From: Trichoplusia ni
Taxonomy: Eukaryota; Arthropoda; Insecta; Lepidoptera; Noctuidae
Assembly: GCF_003590095.1 (NCBI RefSeq)
Contig: NC_039480.1
Location: 16,097,328-16,161,327 of the forward strand
DNA length: 64,000 bases
Reading direction: 5' to 3'
The notes beneath the pieces were generated by a model. That model was given only the letters and a program-made list of their open reading frames with translations. It had not been told where the DNA came from and made no database searches. Each line of letters starts with the position of its first letter. The stretch's first letter is position 1. The translations under genes and the position numbers were made by a program. Shown here piece by piece: positions 1 through 13,516 of this stretch.

Positions 1-2757
1 ATCAAAAGATAATATATTTAATGAATAGTTATCATCAGATAACCTTAAATGAGTTAAATCCACTGAAATTGAAAACGTAATCGGACAGGTGCGAGTTTGA
101 CCCCCGTAGCTACGAAAGGCATATAAGGCACACCTACTAAATTCATAAATCAGACAATGATCTCCTAAGTCCACATCCACATACACATTAGTCGACCTAT
201 ATGCATGAGTCGTAAATTAGGATCGGAAAAAGGAGGTTACAGCGAATGGGCCGAAGGAGTATGTAAAAGACAAACAAACATCAACGAACGTGCTACAGTA
301 GACAACTAATTAACTATAACAATCAAATTATTATAGAGAGGAAATAGTAGAACAATTGCATAGGAAACAAAACAAATATTTCCAAACGGAAAACAAAAAA
401 CAAACACCTCATACGCTGTTTTTCAGTTTGAATAGGATATTTGTCTATATGACTAATAATATAAATCCGTATAGTCCGTCAGACAGATTTCCAAAAAATA
501 TTTAACACGTATTTTTCATTAAAAAATAAGGAATTAATTCAAAAAGTAAGGAAGATAAAAGGCACTTAAGTTTGATAGTGGTGGCTAAAAATATCACTTG
601 CAAGTAAAAAGCGTACTGGTAAGTGACGTCACACGAGATTTTAAATCACTGTATTCTCTTTATTTCTTTGTTTACGATATCCAAGAAAAAATACGTATCC
701 AATATTTACTGAAAATCTGTCTGATGGACTAATCAGCTTTTTTTGTCAAATACCCTATAGGCAACTTTCAGAATACAATATTTTTCTATGCGACCAAATT
801 GTGTAATACCGTACATGTTCCTAATGCTGACTAAGACACTTAAAAACAATCACATACATTGATTTGCATACCTATAAAATATAGTTTTAAACTCATCTGA
901 TACTTAACACTTCTATTAAAGCAAAACACTTGACCATTACTCACCTGTTTATAACAAACACTAGAACACTACAGAACATGAAATACGTTGAATACTCGTA
1001 AACCAAAAATATTTCCTTCACTTAAATTCCGTGCAGTACACAGATAGTGCGATAAGTCACCTATTGAGGACCGCGATATAACTCGGTAATATTAATAAAG
1101 AAGTAAGCGACCATGTCTACCTCCTCTGGTCTAAAATGTAAATGACCAGTCCTGCCTCACTTGTCCAGCATCTGAACGGAAGTATTAATATTTACGATTC
1201 GCTACGTTTTCCCTGACTGTTTCAGTACGTAAAGTGATTCAGGTGTTTATCTCTATATGGTCATGACGATGGCACTGTTGAGTTGAACATGACATCTGGC
1301 TAATGTTATCTAATGTAGTAATTAAATATGTAGGTACATTCTAATTGGAATCGATGAATGAAAATCTTATCAGTAGCCATGGTCTGCGTAATAAGGTCGT
1401 AGCACATGTTCAAGTAGCTCATTTTCTCCAGGATATAACTATTTCCTGTAAGTCCAAAACTGAAATCGAAAACTAAATTCGTTGCTTTATCGAATTAATT
1501 CGGTCAAGAGCGAGTTGGACTCATAACACTAACGTTCCCGCAAAAAATGCAAAAGAAAAACAATTTTGTTTAAATGATTGTCCCTCATTAAATTTATGGC
1601 AACTTGCTCATCTGTAAAAAAAAATACTGTCTAGTAGGAATATACTATCAAACGGTTCATGAGATACAACCTGGTGAAAGTCGGATGGAGATAGAGACAG
1701 ACATTGGAGCCTTAGTAACAAAGAAAGAGAGAGAGACGATGCTTCTGAGATATTAGAACAAGATGAAATTTTTGTAGCGGCGCATTTCTTGGACCGATTT
1801 TTATCAAACATAGGAGTCAAAGAACTGTACCGTTAGTTGGTAGAGCTCATCTCATTCAAGGAAAAAATTATAATCAAAATCGGTAAATCCAATATTGAGC
1901 TATGATGCCACAGACAGTGATACACCAACATACATGTCAAACTATTAACCCGCCGTTTTTGGCATTGGGTATCATAAACACTCTTCCACTCATTATCTAC
2001 ACTATCAATAAGGATGTTTTGGTAGAAATAAAAAAAATATTAAAAAGACTTACCATTAATAACAGATTAGATTTCGATGTATAATTATGATTTCTATCAA
2101 TTATATCATATCGTGCAATCATTTCAACATGAAAATTTGTAGCAAATAATGTGCGCTACGAGCGATGAATACTTATCAGGCTACAGCCCTCCATTCATTA
2201 GCTACGTCCGACTGGATTAAGCTACAGTGCAACTTAGCTGGTTACTAGATATATTTTTTATCCCCCAATTTAAACGACGATAAATGCGTGAAGGCTACAC
2301 GGCCAAACAGAATGTGGCCAATTGTCCGAACGTAGTGATAATATTTTGTACCTTGCATCAGAGCACACGTGAAGTCACGTGAATAAGTTAATAACATGGA
2401 AGTTTTATTGTTATTGGTTTTATATTGTTTCAATATAGGCCTTATTTATAGTACTTAAATAATGCGTAAAATATTTATAGCCTTTATAGTGTGATTTATT
2501 GGGTTATAAGAAGAAAGTAGAGTTTTAGGTCGATTTCGAAATTAGGAAATGGCGCCACCATCTTGTAAAGTCGATAGCGACTGCGATACTGATTGCTAAG
2601 CTACTCGATAGATTAAAAAAAATCATTGAAAACAGTTTATTTTTTAGTCTTAAAATAATAATGGACAAATGGCTAATAAGACTTATGTTTATTTTTTTGC
2701 GTCAATTGATTAGAAAAATGATGACGACAAACGAACGACTCAACAGGGCCGTAGAAT

Positions 2758-2890
2758 CGCACAATATTATAAACGTGAAAGTTTTTACTCATTTCCGCAC
2801 AAACCACTGAAATGATCGAGACGAAACTTGGTACAAAGATAGTTTATCACCAGGATTAATATAAAGGATAATTTTTATGCGCCCGCGGGC
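2758..2890 (-). repeat. Same interspersed repeat family, copy at 2.8 kb
   Basis: It shows 'attataaacgtgaaag', 'gaaacttggtacaaagatagttta' and a terminal 'cgcccgcgggc'. It is diverged but collinear with the copy at 29.5 kb. Confidence 0.55.
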
Positions 2891-3439
2891 AACATGCTAT
2901 TAGCAAGAAATAAGCAAACATAAACAGAGAAACTACCAAAATGCCGTTGTTTTGATGATACATTTTGACGTTAATATGCACCGGTATTTTGTTGAGTAAA
3001 TTACTGATTATATATTCTTGCTTTAGGTATTGTACCACCTACCATTGACTATAAGAAGTTACCCATTAAACACTGCAGGGGCACAGCCAGTTAAAGATAT
3101 TTCACTTGGGGACATACACTCGACTCTCTTTGCCTTACGCCTTACGGCAACTCACTGAGGGTCATAACTCATACCTACCATAACTTACGACTTATGATTA
3201 ATTGTTTTTTCAAATTCCTACCTTAAATCTGTTAAAATCATAGCCACCCGAACAAAGACGCGGCCAACAGCTAGTTCTATTATAGCACCCAGTCGGTATT
3301 TGAACTTAGGTAATAGAAAAAATCTTCGTAAATGGTTTCTTTAAGACGTTATAAAATTCCGTTAACTCAATAATTAATAAAATACTTAAGATACTTTGCC
3401 GTTGCTTCTTACACAGCAGGCTTTATTTTCCATGCCCAG

Positions 3440-3625
3440 CTACAGTCGCGCAAAGGAAGCGTGGCTCTGGCTTAGGCAGTTGAAGAGCCCTGTATTACTA
3501 ATCGGTGAGAGTCAGAAATATCCCCACGTCGTGCCTGCGGCGTGGTTAATGGTTTTCGAGTTTTACCGCGGAGAAATAAACCAGCCATCCACCAAATGCG
3601 GGTTCAGGTTTAGTCCGTCCGTCTG
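3440..3625 (+). repeat. GC-richer interspersed repeat, first copy
   Basis: This stands out from the AT-rich flank by composition and carries an open frame, 3396-3626, with no recognisable domain. It shares the core 'atatccccacgtcgtgcc' with the reverse strand near 23.2 kb. Two copies in one window argue for a repeat rather than a small gene. Confidence 0.55.
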
Positions 3626-5736
3626 AAACTACTTGCTACTTCCCCCGGGAAAATGGGTGTTCAAGAGGATTCCCCTGCCGAACCAATCAAAATAGGGTCT
3701 ATTTTGCTTAATAGTTTGCTTGGTCGAAACTTTAAATTGTAGAATCCAATCCGATATACGTCAATCTGTGACTGACTCATTCAATTCCTATCTTATCATC
3801 CTAAATACAAAATAGATATGTATCACCATGAATCATCATTAGATACTTTATTTAGTTACAATCAATATTAAATACGTATTTAAATGAATTTGGTTTACGT
3901 AACATCATTGATTTTAATTTTACCTTGGGTGACCAGCCCTACAGCTAAAATTAATATTATTGCGGTTTTGTAAGAGTGACGCCGTCCATTGTGCGTAGCG
4001 GTGTTTTACTTCCTGAAATATGGCACCGCAAAAGCAAAAAAAAAATATTTTTCTACTATTGACGTGTGGAACCCAAAAACTAGATCAGATCCGATATAAA
4101 GAGCTATCATTTTCTTGTCTTTTCTCTGACCTATACCACCAATACCAATCTCGATTTTATATGGAGTTTCTTGCCGGTTCTTCTGCATAAGAATGACACT
4201 TTGGAACCGAGCAACTAGAGTCATCATTTTAACGTTTTGAAAGTGCCTGGAAAATGGTTATTATAAAAACTTTTGATTTTGATTTAATCCGGTAAAATCA
4301 CTATCGCACACAATCAGTCGAAGTCTTGACTTCCCCTTAACGAATATAGGTAACGGCACGAAAAGGACGCTAAGATGACTGGTCTTATTAAAGTTCATGC
4401 GAAAACCAACTTGTCAGGATGCAACGTTTAGACTGGACTGTGTATCTCAATCATAATATTACAACGATGTCATCGGAAAAACAAAGATATAACAATAATC
4501 AATCTTTATTTTCAGACTAGAAGTCCATTACTTAACTACCACGTTTACAATTGCCTACTCAATATATTTGAATGACGATCTGTATGTTGTCATCTAGAGC
4601 CAAATGATGTCACTGTCCAACATACGATATGAGATTTGCTAGCTGTTAACGTTGATACCCTGTCCAGTCCATTCCAAAGTCTTTAAGATCGCCTCTAATG
4701 CGTCTTGTAAACAGTTTTGGGGGTATAAATCTAAAGATATCTGCAGTTGGATCCAGTTCGTCTTTTAGCAATAGGTCTGGATAGTCATCGATGAAGACTA
4801 ATCAAGGCAGGTCAACATCTCCACGTAGCGATCATCTATTGCTGTAGATCATCCAAAACTACCTAGGTTACGACGAAAGCGAAGGCTTTCTCGTACACCA
4901 TAAACGCCATACACAACGGCTGATAATGCTCTTCTTTCGATCTTCTCTATTATCTGCCGAACCGTATGTGTATGGTCTACGATGCTGGAGCTTGTGATAG
5001 TTCGTGACGACGCTCGATAGCATCTTGTAAACATAACTCAGAAGTGAAGTGGTTCTGTAGTTCTTAAAATATGATCATTTGTTAATGTAACAATATCTTC
5101 AAAGTTCTTTTCTTGGAAAAAGGGACCAGGTCATATCGTAACGAGTTGTATTTTTGTAAACGTAGTTTACGCATTCGAGGAAACGATTAAACGAAACGAT
5201 AAGGTGCATTTAAACAACTTCAAAATAATATTTTTGCGAGGTACTGTCTAACTATCAAAGTGACAGATTGTAGACTTCCTAAGACCCGTTACATACCTGC
5301 GAAAAACGTCGCCTTTATCGCTCGCGTTACGCAAAGCAAGACTGACAAGTAAGTACCTACATAAGAAAACCATTAAACCTCCTATTACATTCGACTCAGT
5401 GACGTCAGACGTTCGACACCCGTCCGCGATGTACTGAGTCCAACACAAGGGTTGTTGGGGAGTGTCCGGCGAAGGTTACAAATACGAGAGCTATTAACTG
5501 CATTTAGTATAGAGATTACTACGGGCAATCAGCATATAGATTCAGTACATTCGTTAAATGCACTCTTGCCTAAATATACGGTTTATTTGCGGAATTTTGG
5601 GGACTCGTTCCCATCCGGTTTGGTGATTCGAACATTAATCAGATCGGATCATTTATTGACGAAAGATAATCGAAGTTGCAACAATGAAAGTTTTTTTAAA
5701 CTACTTCCGCATAGTAATTTAATCATTGCGTCGCGA

Positions 5737-5868
5737 GGGTTTTTACAAACATTGAAGTCACATGCACAAAGACAGACTCTTGACAAACATTTTTAGATCA
5801 AATGCTTATGCTACACAGGGATCGAACCCGTAAAGCGTCACGCTCAGTGGCATCGGCGTGATGACGTG
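5737..5868 (-). repeat. tRNA-derived SINE-like fragment
   Basis: On the minus strand it contains GGGTTCGATCCCTG, a good RNA polymerase III B box (5818-5831), and a weaker A-box region beyond it. The flank 'gggtttttacaaacatt' with an Ala/Gln-rich 'gcacaaagacag' segment recurs at 27.6 kb, so the two sites belong to one family. Such tRNA-headed repeats are frequent in moth genomes. Confidence 0.5.
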
Positions 5869-6645
5869 CTCTCGAGAACTACCCTCGATTTGCACTTAAA
5901 CGGTTCAGTAAAGACGATCAATGTAGGTACACGTGTCGCTGATGTACTGAAGCCGAATAAGTGCGCTAGGACGCCAACAAAGACCCGTGTTAAACGCGTG
6001 CTTGGCGTAGGTATCATATTTAAACCGATAAGGAACCGCAAACGAAAACGTGCGTAATGGCAATCTATCCATCATTTATCAAACCCTAATGAGTTTGACG
6101 TCAAAATAATTAATACATTTAAAAAATCTATATCACTCTATTCAAATTTTATCAAAATCAGTCCAGCCTTTTTTATATATGTAAATTGCATTGTCGTAGG
6201 GTTTTGAAGCTAGCCTGAAAATATCAACCTGCTAGCTTATCGGAAAATACCTCAAAATTGGGTTAAAAAAAATCCAACCTAAGCAAAAAACAAAAAAACA
6301 TGAAAGTGAAATTTACTAAAAATCATAATAGTTTCAAGGAGTATAGTACACACTTACCTGCTTATAGAACTTGTTGGTACTGGTAAAGTATTGTTTGACA
6401 ATGACTCAGCTCTTATTCCACAGCAATAAAGTTGAATTTGAATTATCAGGTAATGTTACTAAGGCAAGACTTTGAAACAACTGCAGCACTGTAAAACTGG
6501 GTACCTCACCCTCTACTAACCCATCCCCCTCCCCTCCCCATTACTATTATAATAAAACAAATGCTAAAATGATGTTAACTATTTTTATTACATCAGGCAA
6601 ACATTAATTACATTACATTTATAACTACTAAGGAATATATTAAGT

Positions 6646-7793
6646 TCATTGCCACCTGTAATGAGCATATGCCCTGTTTGCTTCACACTGTCTGTGCAGA
6701 TCCTGTTTTCTCTTGACAACCTTCCCTGTATTGTTAGCTGCATCTAATAATTCCCATGCAAATTGTTCTGGAAAGTGGACTGTCCTTTCTTTTTCGTTTG
6801 TTGCCTCTAACAACCACTTTATGGCCAGAAATAGTGATCTTTTCTCAGTGATTGGGCCAGGGACCTGTGAAATTTAAAAAGGTTTTATTAGGTTTAGAAC
6901 TTTTTCAGTTGGTAATACTGTTTAATAAACAGCTATATCAAAAAAGGTTTTAGGTTTTGTAAAAACTCATAAAAAAAAAATACCCAAAGCAAATTTAGCT
7001 AAATGACTATTTACCTGATAAGTGATACCTCCTCTTTTGATCGGTTGCAGTTGCAGCAAGGGTTTGGCATTCTCAACAGCTTTGTGTAGTATTTTCTTGG
7101 GATCAAGTTCTATTTTAGCCTTTGCTTCAGGTGTAGATGCTAAGTGGTAGCGCTCAATCTGTGATCTCTTTATATTTTCAAAAGCTTTCTCTACAAGGTT
7201 GCGAGCCATCTGTTTTTTACCCATTTCCATGACATGGTTGATTACTTTGCTGAAATTGAAATACATATTTACTAATTATTTCGATTCCTTGTGGATGTAT
7301 TTTTGTATACCTATCTATTATGTTTTTAAATATCTGTATTCGATTCAAATGAAATAATGAGAATGATGTACACTGAAAAAAATATTTTGGATGGAAAAGC
7401 TATTAATTCCTCTTACGTCACTAAGGGGTCATGGTATGCAGAACTTGTTTGATAAACAGCTGGGGGCCTAACAGGTAAAGCGGCTATCTTCGGTAGCTCT
7501 GCGCTTTCAATAAGCTGTGCTTGGTCTTCCTTTCTAAAAATAGGATTTTGGAAGAAGTCGGGGAAACTTGTGGGTCTTGCATATTCCCGGTATTGCTGTA
7601 CGGTTAATAGTCTGTAAAAAATATGTATAATTATAATTGATATACAGGCATACACTATTGAAAAGCATTAGAAAACCATTTGATTTCTTGTATCACGAAA
7701 ACAATATTTTGAATAGACAACGTACCTTGGTACAATATATGACAAAGAGTTTCTTGGTATACACTTATTGATGTTCCTAATATTATTAGCCAT
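6646..7793 (-). CDS. mRpS7: Mitochondrial ribosomal protein S7 (uS7m)
   Basis: This is the small-subunit protein uS7m of the mitochondrial ribosome, which binds the 12S rRNA head and acts in the matrix. Exons on the minus strand are 7726-7793, 7417-7611, 7015-7249 and 6646-6864. All introns are GT-AG and phases agree (68+195+235+219 nt), giving 238 aa, close to the usual animal length of about 240. The start ATG is 7791-7793 and the stop TGA is 6646-6648. The N-terminus is basic, as expected for a mitochondrial targeting sequence. Family-typical segments are the core KVINHVMEMGKKQMARNLVE, the GGITYQ hairpin spanning the third junction, and a C-terminal AHYRW end. A tttatt stretch about 60 nt beyond the stop reads AATAAA on the coding strand. 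It lies upstream of RPA43's end in the same orientation, with separate transcription. Confidence 0.93.
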
Positions 7794-8521
7794 TTTCAGC
7801 TATACAATAAATTAACGTATTTATCAAAATAAGTTCAGGTTTCCCAAAATCAACATAACCTCACTTATTTGACAGATGTCATTTACCTTTTTTTAATCGG
7901 TAACATTGGACCATAAACAAGCCTATATACTTTTCATGAACAGTAACTATGATTATCAAATCTTATAAACAAAAATATTATCTTATAAATAAAGAGTTGG
8001 GACGAGATATGGGAAAAGGCAAATGCATACACATTATGTAGTTAAATCCTGATTTGCCTGCCGTTAGATGGCATAATTTTTGTCTACTGTACTCAATACT
8101 CAATTATTTATTGCGTTCCATAATGTACATTAAGGTCTTAAAATCTAATAATACAGAACCAATAAATTGGTAGTACTATTCTAGAAATCATAAAATTGAA
8201 AATAAACAAATATTAAGGTACTTCTTCCTCTATTTTTGAATATTTATTTAATTACAAAAAAAACAACTATCACACCACTTATGATTAACATTTGGAATTA
8301 TCACAAACCAGGCTGATAATACGAAAAATTAATAATTTGAACAGTATTAAAATAAATCTATATAATAACAAAATAAACATTAGAATATAATAATATCTAA
8401 TTAAATATAGGGGAAGTAATATAAAAACTATTATATTTAAAAAGTATATTAAACACAAATACTCTGAAATTTTACAAAAGGTAAAATTTTATTAAATATA
8501 TTTCTAATAAAAATTGTAAAA
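7794..8521. other. mRpS7 promoter side and RPA43 3' flank
   Basis: This is 728 nt between the start of the mRpS7-like gene and the stop of the RPA43-like gene, both on the minus strand. It must hold the mRpS7 promoter and 5' UTR next to 7793. It also holds the RPA43 3' UTR next to 8522, where a tttatt motif near 8488-8493 reads as a polyadenylation signal on the minus strand. I see no additional coding exon. Confidence 0.6.
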
Positions 8522-10212
8522 CTATTGTACATCTCGTTTGTGTTTCTTTGAAGGTTTAGTAGGAGTCTCCATTTGTTTTTGCTCAGACTCTGATAATAGT
8601 TTATTTTGCCTCTTTGCTTTGTTCTTGTCTGACACACTCATTTCACTGTCTACATTTTTTGTTTTTGCAGATCCTGATTTACCATTGTGCATTGGAACAT
8701 GATTGTCTGTACTTAAGTTTTTGAGCTGATGTTTGCTAGAGTTGAGTGGTTTTGTACTATTTTTTGATGTGGACTGAGGAAGACAGTCTCCAATTTGTTT
8801 CTGGCTGTATGGTTTGGTTTTATCAAAGTCCACATACGTCACATTCATAGGGTGTGCTTGTTTTGAATCTATTTCCTCATCATCATCTGCGTCAGTTGCT
8901 AATTTAATACTCCTAAAAATAAAGGTTTTGGTTTATTACTTTTGGAACAGCAAATATGAATAAGAGATAACTAGCAGGCAACTTTTTCTTTGCCAACAAC
9001 AAAAAGGTTCCTTTAAATATTTTTTAATGACTAGATAAAACCTATTGCTCTTTTTATAAGTCAATAAATTTCTTCTAACACAAATGAAAATAGAACTTTT
9101 GATTCAATTAAATATTAATTGTGTTACTTCCATGTAAAGTAATTTTACAAAAAGTTGACTATGATGCTATACCTCTCATCCAATTCCCCTCTTATATAAG
9201 GCAGGGCACCATAAAGGTCTAAAACAACTATTCTAAACACCACCTCCTGGCCTTCCTGAACATTAGACCCCACCCACATATTCCCAGGCTCCTCTGTTGG
9301 TCTTGGAATCACCACATTGAACACCCTGAAACAAGAGTTGATAAATGTTAAATTTAATTAATTAAAAAAAACAGTACTTGTGACATTACCATTTTTATGT
9401 TTACTCTAAAAATGTTGGTTTTTGTTCAAATAAAATAAAATAAATTTCATAACAAGACAATTCAATATGATAACAATATCTGATTATTGCACCACAATTG
9501 AAACTGTGAATCAACAACACAGTGTTTACAAATATCCATATAACACCGCTCTTGGATACTTCATTTTTACATAACTGTATGAAATCTATGGAATAAATGC
9601 ATGCAGAATTAATGTGAATAATGTGAACACATTACCTGTGAACCAGAATGCCTAAATGGGTCATGGTTTTTTTATTAACTATCCCCGTTAAGGTGGCTCC
9701 AACGTAAGGGCGAAATATGAAATAGTCAGCTCTAACTTGGAAATGAATATCCGCATTATCATTTCTGATTGCACCAACATTCTGTAGAATGCTGGGGTTT
9801 TTGTAACTTAACAGAATTCCATTAAACCTGCAATTTAATAAAAAAAATGTTGAAATCTTACTAATATATGTGTAAATGTTTTAAATTATGAGTTAGAAAT
9901 AAGGTCCTTTAAGCCTTGTTTACGAAAACGTAAATTAATACTATGTTTATAGTTACAAAAAGCTTACTTCAACTGAAAATTCACTGTAACCTAATAACCC
10001 TAAACGGTAAAAATGCAGATAAATGCTACTTACTCTTTGTCAAATTTTCCAATTTTGTAATCTAACAAATTCTTTATAGATTCCTTGAGATTTCCTAAAC
10101 ACCAGGGTTGTAAAGCTAAGTTTTGAGTCACTTTCTTTTCGATAATACATGAATTTTTATCAGTAGCTAGTTTTTTTAATTCTTTGATATCAAATTTTAT
10201 TATTGTTGACAT
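8522..10212 (-). CDS. Polr1F: DNA-directed RNA polymerase I subunit RPA43
   Basis: This is a homologue of the Pol I stalk subunit RPA43 (POLR1F/TWISTNB), which in the nucleolus pairs with the RPA14-type partner and contacts the initiation factor Rrn3/TIF-IA. Exons are 10034-10212, 9636-9827, 9173-9325 and 8522-8912. All are GT-AG, junctions are in phase 2, and the total is 915 nt or 304 aa. The N-terminal Rpb7-like part is residues about 1-60. It is followed by an OB-type domain across exons 2 and 3 with the conserved-looking core RPYVGATLTGIVNKKT and GILVHRVFNVVIPRP. Exon 3 ends with an acidic DADDDEE tract. The last 110 residues are low-complexity, rich in Ser, Lys and Gln, with a basic KPSKKHKRD stretch near the end that could serve nuclear localisation. 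The start ATG at 10210-10212 precedes a Lys-rich N-terminus. It is head-to-head with MKK4. Confidence 0.9.
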
Positions 10213-10800
10213 TTTACCACCTCATGTATAAATTTTATTTCAATTCAATACGATTTTACCAAAGTAAATAAAATATTGTAAGAAGTTATTGTGACATCTC
10301 AGATAAATCCAAATTATTTTTTGTTTTTCAGTATCCAAAACAACTCGGTCAACCATAGACTATACAATTATCTATGTACCAGTGACAGCTTGAGCATTTC
10401 ATACTTTTTTTAACATAATGGTTTTGATACATGCCAAATAGGACACATTTGGTTTGAAAAAAACTGGTCTATATCCTAACTATTTTTTGTGATTTATTGC
10501 TTTTATATTCCCTTATATTCATTAAAATAAGACAATGATGACTTTACCCACATATTATACAATTGCATCGTGTAAACAAGCTTTATTCTCTTTGATCATT
10601 GCAACAAGGCAGCTGTCAAACGTATGCCATCGTATCGGGATCTTGTTGTCGATTGATACGATGCTTAGATTCGACAATATATTTACATTGCGTATTATGA
10701 AAACGTGACCAATTTCGTGTTATAAAGTTCAAATGGAGAATTTGGAAGCTGTAATTTGCACCAAAGAATACTGAAGACATTTTAACACACACTTTTGTAC
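10213..10800. promoter_or_regulatory. Shared upstream region of RPA43 and MKK4
   Basis: The two start codons are divergent with 588 nt between them, so this segment must contain both 5' UTRs and promoters unless there are further upstream exons. It is AT-rich, and I cannot place a TATA box or initiator with confidence. A bidirectional promoter is an inference from the spacing only. Confidence 0.45.
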
Positions 10801-13516
10801 ATGATAAAAATGTCGAAGAATGGCGAAGTGTCATCAAACCAAGGTAATAGTGGACAAATAAATACGTTGTAATGCTTTCATTCTTGTGAAAATTCTGTAA
10901 CAATTAATACATTATAATTAATAATTGACACAGGGCCAAGTAGACCGACTATGCCGAAACCTGAATTGAATTTATTTGGTTTGGAGAAGCGCAAAGGTTT
11001 GAACCTACAAATAGCAGGAGGTCCATCGGCTGATGGTGCAGCTTTTATGCCATTTCCCGCGAACCCACCACCAGTACAAAGACCCCGAGTCCCTTCACGT
11101 ACTATCAGAGATGTGCTGCCTGAAAATGCCAGGTATTTTACTGATGTCAAAATAGTATTGATTTTGTATGCTGTGTTTAAGTCAAATATTTTTTTTCAAC
11201 TAGTAGAATCATTTTGTGATAAGTTATATTGTGTTATTAGTTTACAGGCATTGATTCATTTATTATGGGTTTTCAGAGACAGATGTAGGATATATCCGTC
11301 CATGCAATCATCAGGTAAACTGCAGTTGTCTGCTACAGAAGTGTATGACTTCACAGCTGATGACCTGCAGGATCTTGGTGAAATTGGAAGAGGAGCATTT
11401 GGAGCTGTCAATAAAATGGTCCACAGAAAGTAAGATTGCATAATGTTTGATTGAATTCTCGAACTCATATTTGTATTATTTATTGTTTTTTTTTGCTTTT
11501 AAATAAAGACCACAGTGTGTATTTGTGTAATGCTGAAAACAATACAGTTTTTAAAAATCTAAACCCTATATTTTGCAGATCTAACCGTGTGATGGCTGTG
11601 AAACGTATCCGCTCCACTGTAGATGAAAAAGAGCAGAAGCAACTGTTAATGGATCTTGAAGTTGTCATGAAGAGTAATGAATGTGTTTATATTGTGCAGT
11701 TTTATGGAGCACTCTTTAAAGAGGTATGTTTTTGACTCAAATATTATTCAGTTAGAATAGAATAGAATATATTAGTTAGCTACATTACAAGCTGTAATGT
11801 TTTCTCCAAATCCCCTTGGGTTAGAATTCCTCATCATTACAAGAAAACCTATCCTCTTTTACATAGTTTAATTTAATTTTGATAATTGATTTAGGAATTA
11901 ACATAGCATGAAGGACAACCATTTTATGTACTACACAAGTGCTGCTTATTTCTTACATGAATCGCTTTGAAGTATTATAATATATTATAATTGGTATCAT
12001 AGACTATCTTTTATAAATTACAAAGAAAATGTATTAATTACTTGGTAAGTCCATGCCCAGTTGAATAAAATACTCATTGGAAAATTACTTAATAACTCTG
12101 AAAACTTTTCCATGCAAGGATAATCCATCACTTCTTATGATATACATCTGTTTAGATAGATAATATGATATCCAAACTGTTGAGTCATGATGCCATTTTA
12201 AATGTTATCAAACCTCAATTTCGCTATATGCTATGTAGAATAAGTTTCCTATAATGTAAACTAATATGGATAAGGATAATTATGAATCATCATCCACAGC
12301 CTTTGTCAGTCCTCCCGACTCCTCCCACTACTGGGCATAGGCTCCCCTTTCTTGTGCCAATTTCTACGGTCCTGTGCTAGCCTCAATGAATTACATGCAG
12401 TATAGAAAAAAATAAGATAATATAATGTATTTAAGTGATACACTCAACACTTATTATTATAATATTTTAAATCCTAGTAAAATAATAATTGCAATGAATA
12501 TTTTCTATGTTCCAGGGTGATTGTTGGATTTGTATGGAGTTAATGGATACTTCGTTAGACAAATTTTACAAGTTTATATGTGAAAGGATGCAGACTCGAA
12601 TACCTGAAAACATATTAGCTAAAATAACACTTGCAACAGTTAAAGCTTTAAATTATTTAAAAGAAAAACTAAAAATTATTCACAGGTAAATATTTCTTTG
12701 CAATTATCACTTATAGTTTTATTGTATTATTAAACTAAAATGATGGTGAGCCCTTTTACAATAAATCAGCCATTATGAAGTTATACACTTGATTTTTCAG
12801 AGATGTAAAACCATCAAACATTTTATTGGATAGAAGAGGTAACATAAAACTATGTGACTTTGGTATATCTGGAAAGCTAGTGGATTCAATAGCGCGCACA
12901 CGGGACGCTGGATGTAGACCATATATGGCAGTAAGTATACAAATGTCGAAAACTTTTTATTTTTTTTGGTTATTTGCAACTTTTTCTCCTATTTTGTAGA
13001 GTACAAAAATTGCATGTTAATTAATGTTTTGTTACCAGCCAGAGCGCATAGATCCTGGTAGAGCCCGCGGCTACGACGTGCGGTCAGATGTGTGGTCGCT
13101 GGGCATCACGCTCATGGAGGTCGCCACGGGCGCGTTCCCCTACCCGCGCTGGGGGTCCGTGTTCGAACAGCTGCAACAAGTCGTGCAAGGCGACCCGCCG
13201 CGGCTAACTAACAATAATAACATATTCTCCAATAATTTTGTTAATTTTGTCAATACTTGGTAAGTATATTTATTAAAATGTTGAATTTAAATTTCTAAAT
13301 TTAGAATTCTAAACTTTACTATTTCATTACAGCCTCATAAAAGAAGAAAATCAGCGTCCTAAGTATAACAGATTATTGGAGCATCCATTTATCAAAGGCA
13401 TTGACCAGAGCCGGGCTGATGTAGCAGCATATGTTTGTGAAATCCTAGAAGCCATGGAGCGCAATGGGGTCAGTCCTTTCACCACAGACCAGCCCGCACA
13501 AGCATGGGTTGACTAA
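10801..13516 (+). CDS. Mkk4: Dual-specificity MAP kinase kinase 4 (MAP2K4 orthologue)
   Basis: This is the stress-pathway kinase that phosphorylates JNK (and p38) on Thr and Tyr. Exons are 10801-10843, 10934-11132, 11277-11429, 11579-11723, 12516-12685, 12801-12930, 13039-13259 and 13333-13516; all GT-AG, total 1245 nt, 414 aa. Residues 33-41 (KRKGLNLQI) match the MAPK docking site of MKK4. The kinase domain begins near residue 108, with glycine loop GRGAFG at 118-123, ATP lysine K140, HRD at 236-238 and DFG at 256-258. The activation segment is SIART with phospho-acceptors S266 and T270, then APE at 280-282. The sequence is much closer to MKK4 than MKK7 (for example VDEKEQKQLLMDL and RTRDAGCRPYMAPERIDP). 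The C-terminal part carries the DVD-type MAP3K docking helix. Translation may instead start at the second Met, three codons later. The second intron is in frame and stop-free. Confidence 0.96.
12290..12385 (-). repeat. Non-LTR retrotransposon 3'-end remnant
   Basis: In MKK4 intron 4 the stretch contains 'cccactactgggcatagg' followed by a C-rich run. This is the reverse complement of the conserved tail of a very common lepidopteran non-LTR element ('...cccagcagtggga...'). Only a short, diverged 3' piece remains. The family name cannot be fixed without a repeat library. Confidence 0.6.

Larger units (their letters stand above)
1..6645. other. Left flank without a supportable gene
   Basis: This stretch is AT-rich and I found no run of exons with matching splice phases and a recognisable protein. 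Its open frames are all short, and none resembles a family I know. Seen inside it are an interspersed repeat copy near 2758-2890, a GC-richer repeat at 3440-3625, and a tRNA-derived SINE-like piece near 5737-5868. A C-rich low-complexity run lies at about 6510-6540. It could be intergenic sequence or an intron of a gene whose exons lie to the left. Confidence 0.6.

Noticed and set aside
4849..5034. Minus-strand 61-codon frame with a plausible-looking basic peptide
   Set aside because: I could not place it in any protein family or find splice partners, so no gene is called.
5452..5796. 114-codon open frame in the left flank
   Set aside because: Its last third lies in the tRNA-derived repeat that recurs at 27.6 kb, and the rest has no recognisable similarity or supporting splice sites.
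10951..11433. 160-codon continuous frame at the start of MKK4
   Set aside because: As a separate gene it is rejected; it is exons 2 and 3 joined through an in-frame intron. Possible retention is listed as a finding.
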